Source: Vespula vulgaris
Lineage: Eukaryota > Arthropoda > Insecta > Hymenoptera > Vespidae
DNA length: 64,000 bases
NCBI RefSeq assembly: GCF_905475345.1
Contig: NC_066588.1
Span: 7,436,001-7,500,000, forward strand
Direction of reading: 5' to 3'
In this document: positions 13,593 through 27,009 of the stretch, in pieces
Layout: each line of letters starts with the position of its first letter
Numbering within the stretch: the stretch's first letter is position 1
Notes under the pieces: generated by a model
Databases searched by the model: none
Seen by the model: only the letters and a program-made list of their open reading frames with translations
What the model was told of the DNA's origin: nothing
Program-made: the position numbers and the translations under genes

Positions 13593-14385
13593 CGTTCTTG
13601 GTAAGAGAGACCATCCCAACAAGGACCGGAGATTGCCGTTTTCAGCTAATTTCTCCACTATCTTTGGCAGCCGATATATGATCGTCTGCGTTGGGTTTCG
13701 TGTGTAAGCATTCGTTAGCATAAAGGAACCACGGCTAACCTCTGACCCGTATCGCGACATTATCGGCCCTCTGGCGTGGTCGTTAACGGGCGTAACTGTA
13801 ATTGAACTGGGAGAGAGGGAGGCGGCAGTGGCTCTCACCTCCTTGCATTCGTTACGCTCTTCTTCCCTTCCAATAGAATCTACTCGCTCGGACGATCTTT
13901 ATAACGATCATCAAAGATCCTATCATCGATGAATCTCTAACGTCGTTAGGATTAATATTTCTCAAAATAATAAATTGCCAGTTGAAATCGCATATCCTAA
14001 AGAATTTGATTTATTCAATAGATGTTTAAATATAGTTTCAAGTACTAATAACGAAACAAGTTAGAAATTTATCATAAATACATTCTAGCATCGACCTTTA
14101 ACCGTTTCAATTTTACAAACAATCTTCTTCGATCGAAATATTAGAGATTTCAAAAGTTCGAATAATAAGATCAAATCGAGAGTCACTGCTCCTCTTCAAA
14201 TACATTAGCATGTGCTTCACGGGTAGTCCCAAGTTGACTCGCTGCTTGTCAGTCTAGTAAATTTATTGAGGAACGACAAAACTTCCTTTTACTTTCTTCT
14301 CGTGGAACGTCTTCGATGATTTTTGCCAATAATAAAAGGTAATATCTAGAAGGATAGAAAACTATCGCTTTTCGAGAAAACAAAC

Positions 14386-14431
14386 TCTCTCTCTCTCTCT
14401 CTCTCTCCTTCTCTCTTTTTTCTTTATATTT

Positions 14432-14474
<43 letters not shown>
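14386..14474. repeat. Two (CT)n runs
   Basis: CT at 14386-14407 and 14434-14474, separated by T-rich sequence. Confidence 0.9.
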
Positions 14475-14478
<4 letters not shown>

Positions 14479-15857
14479 TGCAGTGGTTTCATTCGTGGGT
14501 AGAAACGCGGATTGCTTCTGAAACCGGCACGAGGCACTCGACGGTTTCTAGTTCTTACCCAGGAACTAACTTTCCAGTCTTTAGACCGTTCTCTCATTTA
14601 GCTTCTCCGCTTAACGTCTTTGAGCATTATTACCCATCTTCTACCCTGCGGTTTCAAGCACACCTCCATCCTCACTTTCACCCCCCACCCTTCTCTCACT
14701 CCATTCATCCCTTTCTCTCACTCCATCGTTCCTACAAATACACGCAACCTCCAGCCACGTCTCTACGACTTTCAGTCTTCGCCTTATTCTTCCTCTCTTT
14801 CTCTTCACAATCCTACTTTTCGTACACTCAAATCTATCCAATCAAATTCTCTGGCTCATACAATTTTATGCGGCATTTCCTTAGGTTCCTTCTAACACAA
14901 CCTATTTTAATAGTCAACCAATGCAGCTTTAATACTAATTTTCCTTGGGGAAAATGCTGTCATCGGTTCCAAAGCGATTCATTCGGAGTCATTTTTTTTT
15001 TTTTTAACATCGTAGAATACCACCTTGTAAATTGTTCTGTCAGGAAGAACATTGCCGAGAAGGAAAGCTCTCTCAGTCCATGAGATCAGTTTGTGAGCCC
15101 TACCTCCCGTAGCCAACAGCGATTTGTTGAAAGTAGAAGAAGGGATGTTGAAAAGTACAAGTAAGTATTGAGTTAGGATCGTTAATCTTTAACATTGCTT
15201 GAAATCTCTCTTAGAGTTAAAACTATCTTTCTATATAGGTATATGAATGTATATGTGCATTTTCGTACGTTCAGTGAACGTGTGATCGTGCACGTATATG
15301 AAGACAGAATACGAGAGTATCTCTCGTGTCTCAGCCTGATAATGGGCCAAGCTAAAGCTACGAGCTAGGAAGGTAGACGAGAAGGAATAATTTAAATGTT
15401 AAAGCCAGTCCGCCTCGGCGTCTTTGTTTTAGCTAATCCTTACGTTTTTGGTACGCTCGAATTACTCGAGATATTATGTATGACATACGAAGGAATAGTG
15501 AGGGTGAGAGTGGATAGAAAAGGGGGACAAGACGGAAGAAGGAAAGACCAGAGGAATAGCCGGATAGCAAGTAAAATAAATAACAAAAACACATATGTAA
15601 CCTAAACCGGACTAGCCCGTTTATTCGTTGCTCAATGTTTGCGATGTAAATATTGACTGCACAGGTGGGGAGCCGAGATGTTCATTTCTCGATAATTATC
15701 TGGTTTAGTTTGTCGATGATATCGTTTTGGGATCTTATCTCTCTTGATAGTGGAGAATGATAATAAATAGAAGGACGAAAGATTGAAGAAATCAGAAAAG
15801 AAACGTCAGGTGATTAAAAATATTAAGTAGGAGAAGGAAGGTGGTAGGAGAACTAAA

Positions 15858-15926
15858 TAGAGAGAGAGAGAGAGGGAGGGAGGGAGAGAGAATGAGGAAG
15901 AGAGAAAGAGAGAGAGGGAAGGAGGG
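15858..15926. repeat. GA/GGGA tract
   Basis: GA units with GGGA and AAAG interruptions. Confidence 0.85.
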
Positions 15927-17410
15927 AGTGTATAGGATACACGTGCTTAATGGGAAGAGCTCGCGAATAGCTTCAAGGAAACTTCTCGAAATATCACTTC
16001 GCTGGTCCCTAAACCAACCAACGCAACGGCCGGTATTCCTGTTGGAAGCGGAATAATATCAGCTGGAGGGGTAGCGTAGCAATTTCATTACCGTAACCAC
16101 TGGGTACCCAGGCATTCGTGTGCAACCGACAATGCCCCGTGCACGTTTATGGAAGGGACAGCCTATACGCGAGATTACACGACTGTTCAAGTATAGCCAG
16201 CGAACGCTCCTGCTAATTCACCCGAGAGCCTGGGAAACTCCGTCGAGGAACGTACGGACGAGCGAACCGTATCGAAGCTAACTCTCCTGAGAGGGCCGAA
16301 ACGTTCGTGCTCGCCGGATACGTTCCCTCTTCTCTTACTCTCTCTCTCTGTCTCCCTCTTCCCCTCTTCACCCTCCCCCATGGCTACTCTCGACGTCTCC
16401 AAATGCGTAATTACACAAAGTCACGCGTCATGCGTTTTGTTTGGGAAAGGAAGGAGCTCGTTTAAACAAGAAATTCCATTAAGATTTCTCGTTGAGGTCA
16501 GTTTGATCGATCGTTTTGGTACGTTCCTCCAATGAGGTCAGAAAGATCTATGAGAGAAGAACAAATTGCTCGGTCTATCTATAATAAAATGGCTATCAAT
16601 TTTAATAGGTTATTATTCATACACTACGTCTTTTCCAACTTTAATTGGGAATACGTAAAAATCGATAAGAGAGCTACGTGAAAAATTGATCTAGATCTAA
16701 TCGAGTGATTTAAAACGAGCGAGAAAATATTATCCGTGACGTGTATCGGACAAAGACTTGGGATATCTGAATAATAGTACGAAGCATTCGTCACGAAAAA
16801 ACGAGATATCGCATGGACCCTTTGTAGTAGTTCCAAGCTAGGAAAAGAAAATGTCGTGCTTAAACTCGAAGAGAAAGATAGAGACAGACAGAAAGAGAAA
16901 GAGTGAAAAAGAGAAGGAAATAGAGAAAGAGAAATAAAGAGAGAGAAGAGGTAATGAAAGAAAAGTGTAGGACTTTAATTAGGTTCGCTCGAGCCAGGAA
17001 CAAGCCCAGGGTTGACAAACTACCCTCAACGACCGGCGTCCTTCCGCGTCTCTCTTCCGTTAACTTAAGGTGGAACGGTGTTTTCTGAGGACGGTCTTGG
17101 CACAGGGTGTAGCGTCAGTGGACCCCCCCATCATCTCCTAATAAGACCCCAGCTTCTCTCTTATTTAGCCGGACCTTTTTTAGGGTAGAAAAGGCAGTAA
17201 ATTGCGTAACGCTACCTCGAAATTGCTCGTTCCTTCGCTTTGTCTCTGTGCCCTCCTTTGCCCGTGAGCAAAACCAGAGACGGGAGGAAAGTACGATTTC
17301 TACTGGCGGACACTATGATACGAGAGAGCATAGCGCAAACTTGGAATAAGAAATGCTTGAGAGATCTCTCTGCTCTGAATTACCCGGCCATCGCTGGCTA
17401 ATATTTTCAC

Positions 17411-17528
17411 CTCTCTCTGTCTCTCTCTGTCTCTCTCTCTCTCTCTTTCTCTCTCTATCTCTGTCTATATCTCTGTCTCTGTCTTTGTCTCTGTTTCTGT
17501 CTTCTTCTTCTTCTTCTTCTTCTTCTTC
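17411..17528. repeat. Compound (CT)n-(CTGT)n-(CTT)n
   Basis: CT and CTGT units grade into nine CTT units at 17500-17528. Confidence 0.9.
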
Positions 17529-19727
17529 GTCTGTATTTCTATTTCTTCTCCCTACAATTTTCTGGATTAGCATCGATATTAAGCTTTATTATTACGCGAC
17601 AAAATCTAGCCAGTATATAAAGGAATATTCTTGTTGGATGATAGTGAAGAAGAAACGACATTTTCTTAGATTCGCCGTGAGGTAAGGGCGAGTCAAGTCA
17701 AACGTTTCCAAGCGGATATATGTACCTATATCACGTAGACGGACTATGCGTTAGACGAAGTAACTTACACGAAACTTTGCACTCTACTTGATTGTTATTA
17801 TCGCGTTAAGGGCTACTTACGTAAGAAACCTCTCGTGCGATCTGGGATTATCGTTAAAGGGAAACGTTATCTCACACGTTGAAATTTGTTAGGCAGCTTA
17901 ATTGGCCAACGGAATATTAAAAAAGACGTGATAGATGGAACAGTAGTAAAAGTTTTTGCGGAAAAATTTTTCTCTGTTACTGAAAACATTTCCGTTATTA
18001 CGAATATCTAACGAACTTGGCACGAATTCCACAATTCATCGAGTACTCCTAGTTGATCGAGAACGAAGCTTGATACGTGAAATTCAGCTTTCTTTGTTCA
18101 GATTGAAATGTGCCAGTAGGAATAACGCGACGGATAAATAAAGAGAAAACTTAGAAGAAGCGGAAACAAGGACAGTAGCGATAAGGAAAACTAGAAATGT
18201 AAGCGAGCGGGAAAAAAAAACTTAGTCGCTCAAATGGTGAACAGCGCCAAGGTGAAAAGGCCTCTGGCGATTAATAACATTTATAATAAAAGAAACTCGT
18301 CGACGTTTTAAGAGAAAATGAATTTCTATTACGTACGTACTTGATATCTTTCTTTCTGCTTCTCTTACCTTCGACTCTCTTGTATTTTCTTTTTCTTTCT
18401 TTTCCACTTCTTTCTTTCCTTTTTCTTTTTTTTCCTTTTTTCTACTCGTTGTAGACTCGTCGTAGAACGTGAAACGCAAGATGGATCATTATCCCCTTTG
18501 TTTACCTTGTAAGATCAATTTTCAGACTTTCAAAATGGATACTACATTGTTTTAATACGAACGATAGTAGGTACTTAGTAGAGCATTGAAGTAGTTCGCA
18601 TAAAGGACAAGTCCGACACGATCGAATTGCGTCATCGTGTATCTGTAACTAATGAGATAATAGAATCTGATTAATAATACTCGAGAGTAATATAGAGCTC
18701 TTAATCGAACATAATTAGATTCCAGAAGGACTCGTCCCAATTTGCGACGTTATAGAGAAAGCCTATCGGGATAAACATATATGAAAATGGACATTAATCG
18801 GTCTTTTTCATCGATGCTAATCTATTTTGAAACGGACGGCCAATTTTTATCTCTTCATTATTATCTTTTGTCCTGTTATCATAACTGGTGTTCTGTTACG
18901 CGTCAATTAATATAGATCGCCTTGGGACGTAATGTATTAGCATAATAATTTATGGTTAAAAGGATCCTATCTACGATATTTGTATTGCATTATTAATAAT
19001 TATTTTATGCTCATTTAAATGCAAACATAATGTTTACCTCGTAACGAATGCGTAAAAATAACCAAAAAAGAAATAGAAGCAATCAATCGATCGAGAGATC
19101 TTGTTCACTTTGATAAAATCGTGATTCACTGTCTAGATCATAGTCGATCTAAGAAAACACAGAATAGAAACATCTCTGGTGCATATCCCGAAGCTATTCC
19201 GAGGTTCTCTCCTTCCTTTCTTTGCTCCCCATTCCCTAAAAGTCCCCGGGCGTTGTCGGAAAATATTTCATGTTCAGTTAATTAGCGTAAGACAAACAGG
19301 CGAAAGTTACGGTCTTCGCTTGCGTAGTAAAAGGTGCTCTTTTTCCCTTTCCGTTTACCTTCATTCCGTTTCACTGTCACTGCGAGGTAAATAATAGCGT
19401 CCAGACATGTTTTAATTTTTCACTAGCTCGTTCGTCGGCACACGTATGGACGCGGAATAGAAAGAAGATCGTAGCTATTTCGTGTGCCCTCACCGGTGAT
19501 GCCACATAGACGTGGAACATGTAATCTTTTTTTTTCTTCCCACTTGCCATTGAGAATGGATCATGACAAAAGAGAAGAAAAAAGAAGTAAAGAAAGAAGA
19601 AGAATATAACGAACGTTCAAGCAGTATGATATTTCACATATCGAAATAAGAGTTCCGAAAATTTGTCTTGGACAACAATGATATTTGATTTTGATAGAAA
19701 ATCGAAGAAGAGAATGTTGAAATAGAA

Positions 19728-19729
<2 letters not shown>

Positions 19730-19770
<41 letters not shown>

Positions 19771-19795
19771 CACATACATACACACGCATACATAG

Positions 19796-19833
<38 letters not shown>
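19730..19833. repeat. Compound (TA)n-(CA)n
   Basis: TA run, then mixed CATA units, then a pure CA run and a short TA tail. It produces Tyr-Ile and Cys-Val frames on the - strand. Confidence 0.95.
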
Positions 19834-20269
19834 CGAAAGAAAAGAGGGCAGGATAGAATATGCTCTTCCTATGAATAAGTTGATAGAGTTCTATCGTCGA
19901 TGGGTACGCGGTTACGAATTAGTATATCAGCACCGTTGCCCGATTCGCCGATATCTAGCTGGTCCGCACTATGGTCGGTAAAGCAAACGTAAAGCTGAAT
20001 TGCCAACCGCACGGACTACGGTAGACCACAGTAGCATAATAACCGAGAGTAATGCATGAATTATTGACTGCTTCCTATCTCGCCAACACCAATACGAGCG
20101 TACATAAACGTAGAGATAGAGAGATAGACTTTAGAGAGAAAGGGAGAGAGAAAGAGAAGGAGAGAGAGAGATAAAGAGGGAGAGTGAGAGAGACACCTAC
20201 GAGGGAAGGATTCTAGCACGCGCGTGTGCACCTATTCCTAGTCAGCCTTTGTATACACCTCTGTATTAA

Positions 20270-20437
20270 ATGCTTTCATATACGTAGATTAGCTGCTGTC
20301 TGACTCGCTAGCCTAACCGTACGTCACACGTGAACGTAGTACGGCGTAGCTGTGCGTGAAACACGTTAACTCCGCAACACGCACGTTAGCCGGGAACTTA
20401 TCTTGCCTATCGGGAGGAAGGATCCACGTAGGTAAGT
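20270..20437 (+). promoter_or_regulatory. ACGT-rich block ending in a perfect splice donor
   Basis: Seven ACGT cores fall within about 150 bp (roughly 20282-20430), in several flanking contexts including CACGTG and CACGTA. The block ends in GTAG|GTAAGT with GT at 20432-20433, an ideal 5' splice site. Together these would suit a non-coding first exon beneath a bHLH/bZIP-responsive promoter. Isolated GTAAGT matches are expected by chance in 64 kb and there is no initiator of comparable quality. Confidence 0.2.
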
Positions 20438-21150
20438 CAAGTTACTCGTGTTAACGCGTCTTCGATCGTCAAACGTCGCCCTATATATACTAACTCGTAT
20501 TATAGTAACGAGTGTCCGTCAAGATTCATTAATTGTCGGAGATTTAAATCTTATCAAGTATCGCGTCAATCTCATATTTAAATAAATATCTACTTAGTTT
20601 TTCGGAAATGTCCTTTATCCTTTCAAGGATATCTCTGTTTTATTGACAGTTTAAAGAAAAAGAAAAGAGAATATAATTTTCAGATAATTCATATAGTGAA
20701 CATTCCACTGAAAATATATCAAACATTTTCCCAACACGATGGTTCGATACTCGACTCGAAGATCGACTCATCTGTCAAACGTAAACGGACTTCAAACAGA
20801 GAATAGTATTCTCTTTAGTTCATCGTTCGCTTAATTTACGTACTTGCTACGATCATCTGTACAAGTCAAAATTCCTTAAGACACAATAGATCGATATTCT
20901 AAGAAAGAATTTCTGACATTTATTTCTATCGTTACTCTCCGTTCTCTCTTCGTTTCGATAATTACTTGATAAAGGAAGTAATATTCAAAGAAAGTAATAA
21001 AACTTTCGAATAAGGATTAAAGGGAGATCGAAAGTGTCTTGCTTCATATACCGTGACAATTATCTAATGGTGCTAGAGCTTAGCACCATGCAAACGTATT
21101 TCCTCCTTCGAGGATGAGTAGGAGACAAGATGGAAGTTATTCAGGCGGGA

Positions 21151-21154
<4 letters not shown>

Positions 21155-21192
<38 letters not shown>
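21155..21192. repeat. (GA)n microsatellite
   Basis: Pure GA run, opposed by a CT run 320 bp downstream. Confidence 0.9.
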
Positions 21193-21199
<7 letters not shown>

Positions 21200-21509
21200 A
21201 CGAAGCTTACGTCGTAACTTTTGGAGAAAAGACGCGGTGCGGTTTGAGAAGATACCAGAGGTAGAGGAAAGGAAAAGAAGATGGATAGATGAATAGAGAG
21301 ATAAGCTTAGACAGAGAGAAAGAGATATAGAATAACGGAAGGAGTAGAATAAGGAAGAAAGATCAAGAAGAAGAAAGATGGGAAGAGAAACGAGAGAGTT
21401 CAACCTCTTAATTAGCTGCAATTACCGCAACATAGCAATGTCGAGTGAATCGCCCAAGGCTCATCCTTTGTCCTTCCATCTTCCATCGGTGTTAAACTCG
21501 CTCGTTCCT

Positions 21510-21540
<31 letters not shown>

Positions 21541-21600
21541 CTGTTCCTCCCTTTCTCTTTCTCTCTCTTCCTCTTTCTATCTCTTTCTCTCTCTTTCCCT
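21510..21600. repeat. (CT)n and degenerate CT/CTTT tract
   Basis: Pure CT to 21537, then interrupted pyrimidine sequence. Confidence 0.9.
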
Positions 21601-22003
21601 ACCTTTTGCCCGTCAGAGATCTTTCCTTGTGGTTCCCCTCTAGCGAGCTTCATCTCCGGGCATTGCGAAAGAGCCAATTTACGATGAGATTCAAACTAAT
21701 ATGCGGAAAATAAAAATCAACCGTGCGATGCAATGGACTTGATCTTTCTTCTTCTTATCCTTATCTATTTTCTCGTTCTTCCTCTTCCCATTTGTTTGTA
21801 CTTGCTAACGTATAATCATGGCGAAATAATATATGAAGGGCACATGATATAAAGAATTCATTCGTAAAAGATGTACATAGAACTTCCTGAAACTTTTCAT
21901 TCGTTTCGATTCCAAAAGTAGAATAATGAAGAATCTTGTCAGTTCTAATGATACATTCCGTAATAAGTAAGAACTTTGACAAGTAATCGTTTTTTTTCCT
22001 CAA

Positions 22004-22008
<5 letters not shown>

Positions 22009-22060
<52 letters not shown>

Positions 22061-22062
22061 CT
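22009..22062. repeat. (CT)n-(CTTT)n
   Basis: Sixteen CT units followed by five CTTT units. Confidence 0.95.
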
Positions 22063-23977
22063 GTCTCTTGTAATTCATTTATACGATTCACGATGTTTTT
22101 CGAATGAAAAAAACGTACGTGAACCTAAATGAAAAGAAAGGAAGGGCTTGGGAAATGTTCTCTTTCCTATTACTTCAGACTTTTTGCCTGCGGTCGAACA
22201 AACATCTAACGATGAATGCACACGAATGAAGAAGATAACGAGGAAGCTTGTCCGATACAAAAGAAAAGAACTTATTTCGGTGTTTCGTTAGCTACCGATA
22301 TTTTCTAATAGCATAATAAAGCCGGCTCGACCAACGTCGGCAAGAAAAAAAAATCATAATAATCATAACGATCATATTTTGTTCTCCCATTGCATTATAC
22401 TTCAACGAAAAATAACGTAAGAGAGATAGAGAGAAAATTAGTGTATAAAGAAATAAAGGTAGATATATTAGTTGCGATGGTCACTTTATATCCTGTTAAT
22501 TGGATTATCGAGATAATTAAGCTTCTAACAGCATCGGAGATCGATCGATCGTACCAAAGGAAATTGATAAAACACTTTTTTCATGATCATCGAAAAGATC
22601 TCTCAGCTGTAACGAAATCTACTTTTTACTTTCTCTTTTACCTCTTTCAAAGATTCTACACCTTGAACCGTAGTTTATTGTACCGTAAGAATGAACGATT
22701 AATCGATCAGATAAGAGTATCGTTTATTTTTATATAAATTTAGTTTACTGTTTGCGATTTAACGAGCGTGCATTCAAGGAGAGAGTCAATAAAAGAAAAA
22801 AATCATCTGCATAAATTAATTATCGACGTATGTAATATATACATCGATGTTTGACTTATCTATCGAATAAGCGAAAAAGTCATAAATAGGATTTTCTAAT
22901 CGACGCGATAGATCTCTCGAGACAGGTAGATCGCTTCTTGACTATCCTATACCAATGACTCATAGATTCTCTGTGGTCGGGTACGCGTCACTACATACAC
23001 GTTTCCCATGTCAGTTTGTCCTGACTGTTACCTTCCAGCCGACGACTCCCTTCTATATCCACCCTCACAAACGGAATTATTTATGAGCTTGAACATGAGC
23101 CAAAGCTCGTCCGTAAGACACTAAGACGTTTCTTGATGCTACTTGCATTCTCCCGGTATCTAGATCAAAAATAGCCTCGATGTTTGCGTTCTCTATATAT
23201 ATTTGGATTCGACCCTAATCGCTTCTCCATCAGTTGATTTCGATTAAATAAAGAAACGAAGAAAAAAAAAGTGAAAGAAGAGAATAAAAGAAGAAACTTG
23301 AATAGATTTTTTCTTACAAAACTACGGATAACAAGTTTTTATTTCGTTCGATTGTCTTTCGTTAAAAAAGAAACGAAAAGATTAACCTAGATTAAACTAT
23401 TGATAAATATACAATTTTATTTCATTTTTAAATGGACTATTCGTGAGACAGACGTTTGGCTATCCCACAAAGTCCGTTTCACCGTTTGTATCGTTGCGCA
23501 CGTCATGGAAAATTGTTAACTCAACGAAAGAAAAATATAAAGCAAATGTACAATACGTATATCAAATCTGTTTCAATTTGTCCATCGGCGATAAAGCCAA
23601 TTTTTTATTTTATAAAAATATCAACAACTAAAGGTAAAAAAAGAGAAAGAGTCCTTCTCCTTTATATCATTATCATTATCGTCGTAATTAAAATATTCCA
23701 ACTAAATAAAATGAATTGCGAATTCCTTTTGACCGAGATACTTCGCTTAGCTTTAAAATAGGAATTTTTTAGAACAGGAAGAGCCAAAGATGGAGGATAA
23801 GGAAAGAAAAGTCCGATTCGTAGTTATCTTCATCGAATACTAATCAAACTCGACGTACGATCAGTATGCTTCTCGAGTTCGTTCAATCAAGAAACGTTCG
23901 ATAAAAAGGCAGAATACATCATTGGTAGTGGTTCGCGCTAATAGGTCACTGCGGTTCTCTCAGCCTAACTGGAAAGA

Positions 23978-23985
23978 TATAAAAG
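23978..23985 (+). promoter_or_regulatory. Consensus TATA box
   Basis: TATAAAAG at 23978-23985 is a full consensus TATA box in a locally unique, CG-containing sequence. No initiator TCA lies at the expected +30 position; the nearest is about 47 bp away, in GCATCAATG. It immediately precedes the hairpin block at 24033-24190, so it could belong to a non-coding transcript, but chance occurrence is possible. Confidence 0.2.
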
Positions 23986-24032
23986 TAGCGCAAGTTCCTC
24001 GTCGAGCTCCTCTTCTGGCCGTGCATCAATGT

Positions 24033-24062
24033 TACCGAAAGGAGGAAGAAATCCTTTCGGTA
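24033..24062. other. Perfect 11-bp hairpin (hairpin 1 of 3)
   Basis: Arms 24033-24043 and 24052-24062 are perfectly complementary around an 8-base purine loop. The arm is TACCGAAAGGA. The stem is too short for a microRNA precursor. It is the first of three perfect inverted repeats within 160 bp. Confidence 0.6.
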
Positions 24063-24144
24063 TTCGGTCAAAGGGGTAGCATCGCAATCACTCTAGTTCG
24101 ATCTACTACCAGCGAGGGGCGCCACTTAATGGATCAGTAGATAC

Positions 24145-24164
24145 GGTCTGCGTCAGGTCAGACC
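24145..24164. other. Perfect 6-bp hairpin (hairpin 2 of 3)
   Basis: GGTCTG at 24145-24150 pairs with CAGACC at 24159-24164 around an 8-base loop. Alone it would be unremarkable. It lies four bases before the third hairpin. Confidence 0.5.
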
Positions 24165-24167
24165 GGG

Positions 24168-24190
24168 CCGCGTTCCACTTCGGAACGCGG
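24168..24190. other. Perfect 9-bp GC-rich hairpin (hairpin 3 of 3)
   Basis: CCGCGTTCC at 24168-24176 pairs with GGAACGCGG at 24182-24190 around the loop ACTTC. No U-run follows, so it is not a terminator, and the stem is too short for a microRNA precursor. It could be a protein-binding palindrome or part of a structured non-coding RNA. Confidence 0.6.
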
Positions 24191-24649
24191 ATCTCTTCGT
24201 AGCACTTCGGCTCGAATCGCTGCGACTCGTTTCGCCCGTTCGTTTATACATCTATGTATATACATTCGTACGTACATATGTATGTATGTACGACTCCAAG
24301 AAAAATGCTCCTCTGGGAATACCTAAGTCACTAAGGCGAAGCATAGAAAAAACTTTTCTAAATGGACCCAACGATGCGCCTATTCCCGCTCTATTAACTT
24401 CCCCCACTTGGTAAATACACATCGGGGAAATGATAATTAATGCTAACCCGTTACGTTCTTTTCGAATTCCTCCTCATTTCGACTTTCCGTATTTTAACTC
24501 GGAACGATAACGGATAATGTCAAACGAGTCGTTTGATTTAACGATCGGCTCGAAATGAGAGACTTTCGAGGCTTCGTTAGATTGTAATTTGCATGGAATA
24601 ACGTTCGATTAAAATTCGATAGAAATAATAGGGAAAATATCTCGTGTTT

Positions 24650-24686
<37 letters not shown>

Positions 24687-26925
24687 TTTCTCTCCCTTTT
24701 TCTCTCCCTCTCCCATTCTCTTCCACAAACGTATGTACACATAGTTATAATACCGTTCGGGGGAACGAAATCGAACGTAAAACACAAATCGGTAGATGCG
24801 TCGAGAAAATTTATGCAGTCTGCATTCTTATGCAAGTATCCGGATCAGTCGATCGTTTGCAACGCGTATCTCTCGAAACATGTGGAAATACATCCAACGC
24901 ATTTATGTGCGATTAATTCCCAGGTACGCTTCCACTTCAACATTTAATTTCTATCAATTTAGAGTCACTGAGCTTATCTCACTCCCTCTGTCTATGTACT
25001 GCTCTCTCTCTCTCTCTCTCTCTCCCTCATTCTCTTTCTCTCGGTCCTACGTATAACATTTTACAGGAATGTGGTCGGCAAACCGCGTGGTATACTTGTG
25101 TTTCAACGGACGACAACATTTGGGACGGTAACCCACGATAATATAATTAAATTCCACGAGTATCGTGTTGATTAAAGCACGACTTCGGATGTGTAACAAA
25201 AGCAATCGTACGATATAGAACAGAACGAGCTAGCTGTAAAAATCGATACACTTTCTTCGGTGAAAAACTATTCCCGACATAAGAGGCGATCGGTATTCGA
25301 CAAGAGTACGATCTCCCGCTCCTTTCTCTACTACAACATTGGATTCGACAGGCATATCCTATTTCTCTTGTAGAGAGAAGAAAAAGAACACTTCCTCTAC
25401 TCCGTCATTGTTCTTCACGGAGAGATAGAATTTTTTTCCAAAGCTTTTAGCCACCCTAATAGATCACCACTAGAAAAACCGCGTCCGTTATAAACGTAAC
25501 CACTGTTTTATTATTAACGTCGTCAGGCTTTTTTTATTTTTTTATGTTGCATTCGTTTTATCTCTCTTTCTCTTTTTCTCTGCTTGCCTTCATTCTCTAG
25601 CTTTATAAAAATAAAATGTGTCATTCTTCGAGCCAGCTATAGTCCGACACACGATCGATGTACAAAGTAAGACCGCGAACTGCTTTAGAGTTGATGCATG
25701 CGTTCCAACGGTAATACGTCGCTAACATCGCTGTAATAACATTATCAAAATTATGAATTATAGTCAAGATGTGATAATGGAGGTGAAAATGCGATTGGTC
25801 ATTTTTATATAGCTCGGATATGTATATATTTCTCTTTTCCCTTTCTTCTTTCATTTTTTTCTTCTCTCTCTCTCTCTTTTAGAAAAAATTTTTATATAAC
25901 GTTAAATCAAGGAGTATTCTCTACTTAACAAGGGGCTATTATAATAATGACCGCACTTTTATTTTATATAAACTCGGCAAAAGTCAAACAATCGTGTTGC
26001 CGGGCCATACAAGTCTGTCCAGTCGTGGAAATAAATCCGTGAGGTTATAAAAATAAAAGATAAATGACCCCTTATTAACCGTGCAACGGGCATAAAATAA
26101 GAGGCTCTTTGTCATTCGCCGCGTCAAAGTATGCAGACCCGTAAATAATCGACCTACTCAGTAAACCCCTTTAACGAGGCTTAATGCTCGGATTCGTACA
26201 ATGTTCGCCTAGTGTCTTTTTCTTAAACGTTCAATGTAGCGCGAGTTAAAGCTATGTTCGCTTTAAACATTTTTTCATGTATTCCGAGTCGCGACGAACA
26301 AGAATCCAAAAAGTTATTAAATAAAAATATCGAAAATCATTTCATACGTAACTGAGATAGAGGAAAAGATAGGCTTTTTGAGAGACAGAGAAGAAAAAAA
26401 AGTGCGGTGGTGGGAGGACCTCGTGAAGACGCGCAGGGCCTAAATAGTGTAAGGCTAGCTTGAAAAGCTCGTAACCTACCGCGCGTGGCGCGTTGTATCG
26501 TTCGGATATTGCTTCCATTTTTCATACGACACGTGTTCGAATAGAAGTAATCGTAGGCGATGTGGGCGGTCGGCCACAGACCCTCCCCACCCTCTGCTCG
26601 ATAGTAAGGATCGTCGAAGCGTAATCGATGTTTAAAAAAGGTTCGCTGAAAGGAGATGCGATTTTTTTGCGGAAGGGTAGAGAAAAAAAACAGTTAAAAG
26701 AGATTTCGTGAGACGGAATAGTGAAAATACTTTTATTGGAAATCGTTACCACTAGTTTTTCAGTAACAATTACATCAGGCAGAAAAAAATAAGAGAGAGA
26801 GAGAGATCGAGATAAATTTAATACTGTAATAAAACAAAAATATAACGATTATAAATGTGTAAAACAAGATAAACAATAAAGTAAAGACAATAATGTATAA
26901 TAATCTATAAAATATATATGTGTGT
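24191..26925. other. Gene-free segment upstream of promoter 1
   Basis: Contains TC arrays at 24654 and 25002 and a repeat-free island at about 26040-26200 with mixed AT and CG words. No exon is visible. Confidence 0.5.
24654..24713. repeat. (TC)n tract
   Basis: Pure to about 24682, then interrupted by CCC and TTT. Confidence 0.9.
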
Positions 26926-26947
26926 GAGAGAGAGAGAAAGAAAGAGA

Positions 26948-26988
<41 letters not shown>

Positions 26989-27003
26989 AAGAAAGAGAGA
27001 GAG
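26926..27003. repeat. (GA)n array abutting promoter region 1
   Basis: GA/GAAA units ending within 10 bp of the CpG-rich block. In Drosophila, GAGA-rich sequence near promoters is bound by GAGA factor or CLAMP and favours open chromatin; the same role here is inferred. Confidence 0.85.
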
Positions 27004-27009
27004 GGAGCG

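Larger units (their letters stand above)
8801..20189. other. Gene-free segment, mixed unique and low-complexity DNA
   Basis: No credible exon. Purine-rich but non-periodic DNA at 9590-10300 gives spurious Pro/Ser/Leu frames on the - strand. Unique CG-containing blocks at 16060-16310 and 16980-17200 carry no splice-bounded frame. The remainder is AT-rich or simple repeat. Confidence 0.55.
20438..23900. other. Gene-free segment
   Basis: AT-rich unique DNA with GA and TC arrays near 21155 and 21510. The ATG-less 115-codon frame at 22390-22737 has AT-driven composition and no family resemblance. Nothing else is supported. Confidence 0.55.

Noticed and set aside
22390..22737. 115-codon frame rich in Ile, Lys and Arg
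   Set aside because: No ATG at its start and no transposase or other motif; typical AT-rich noise.
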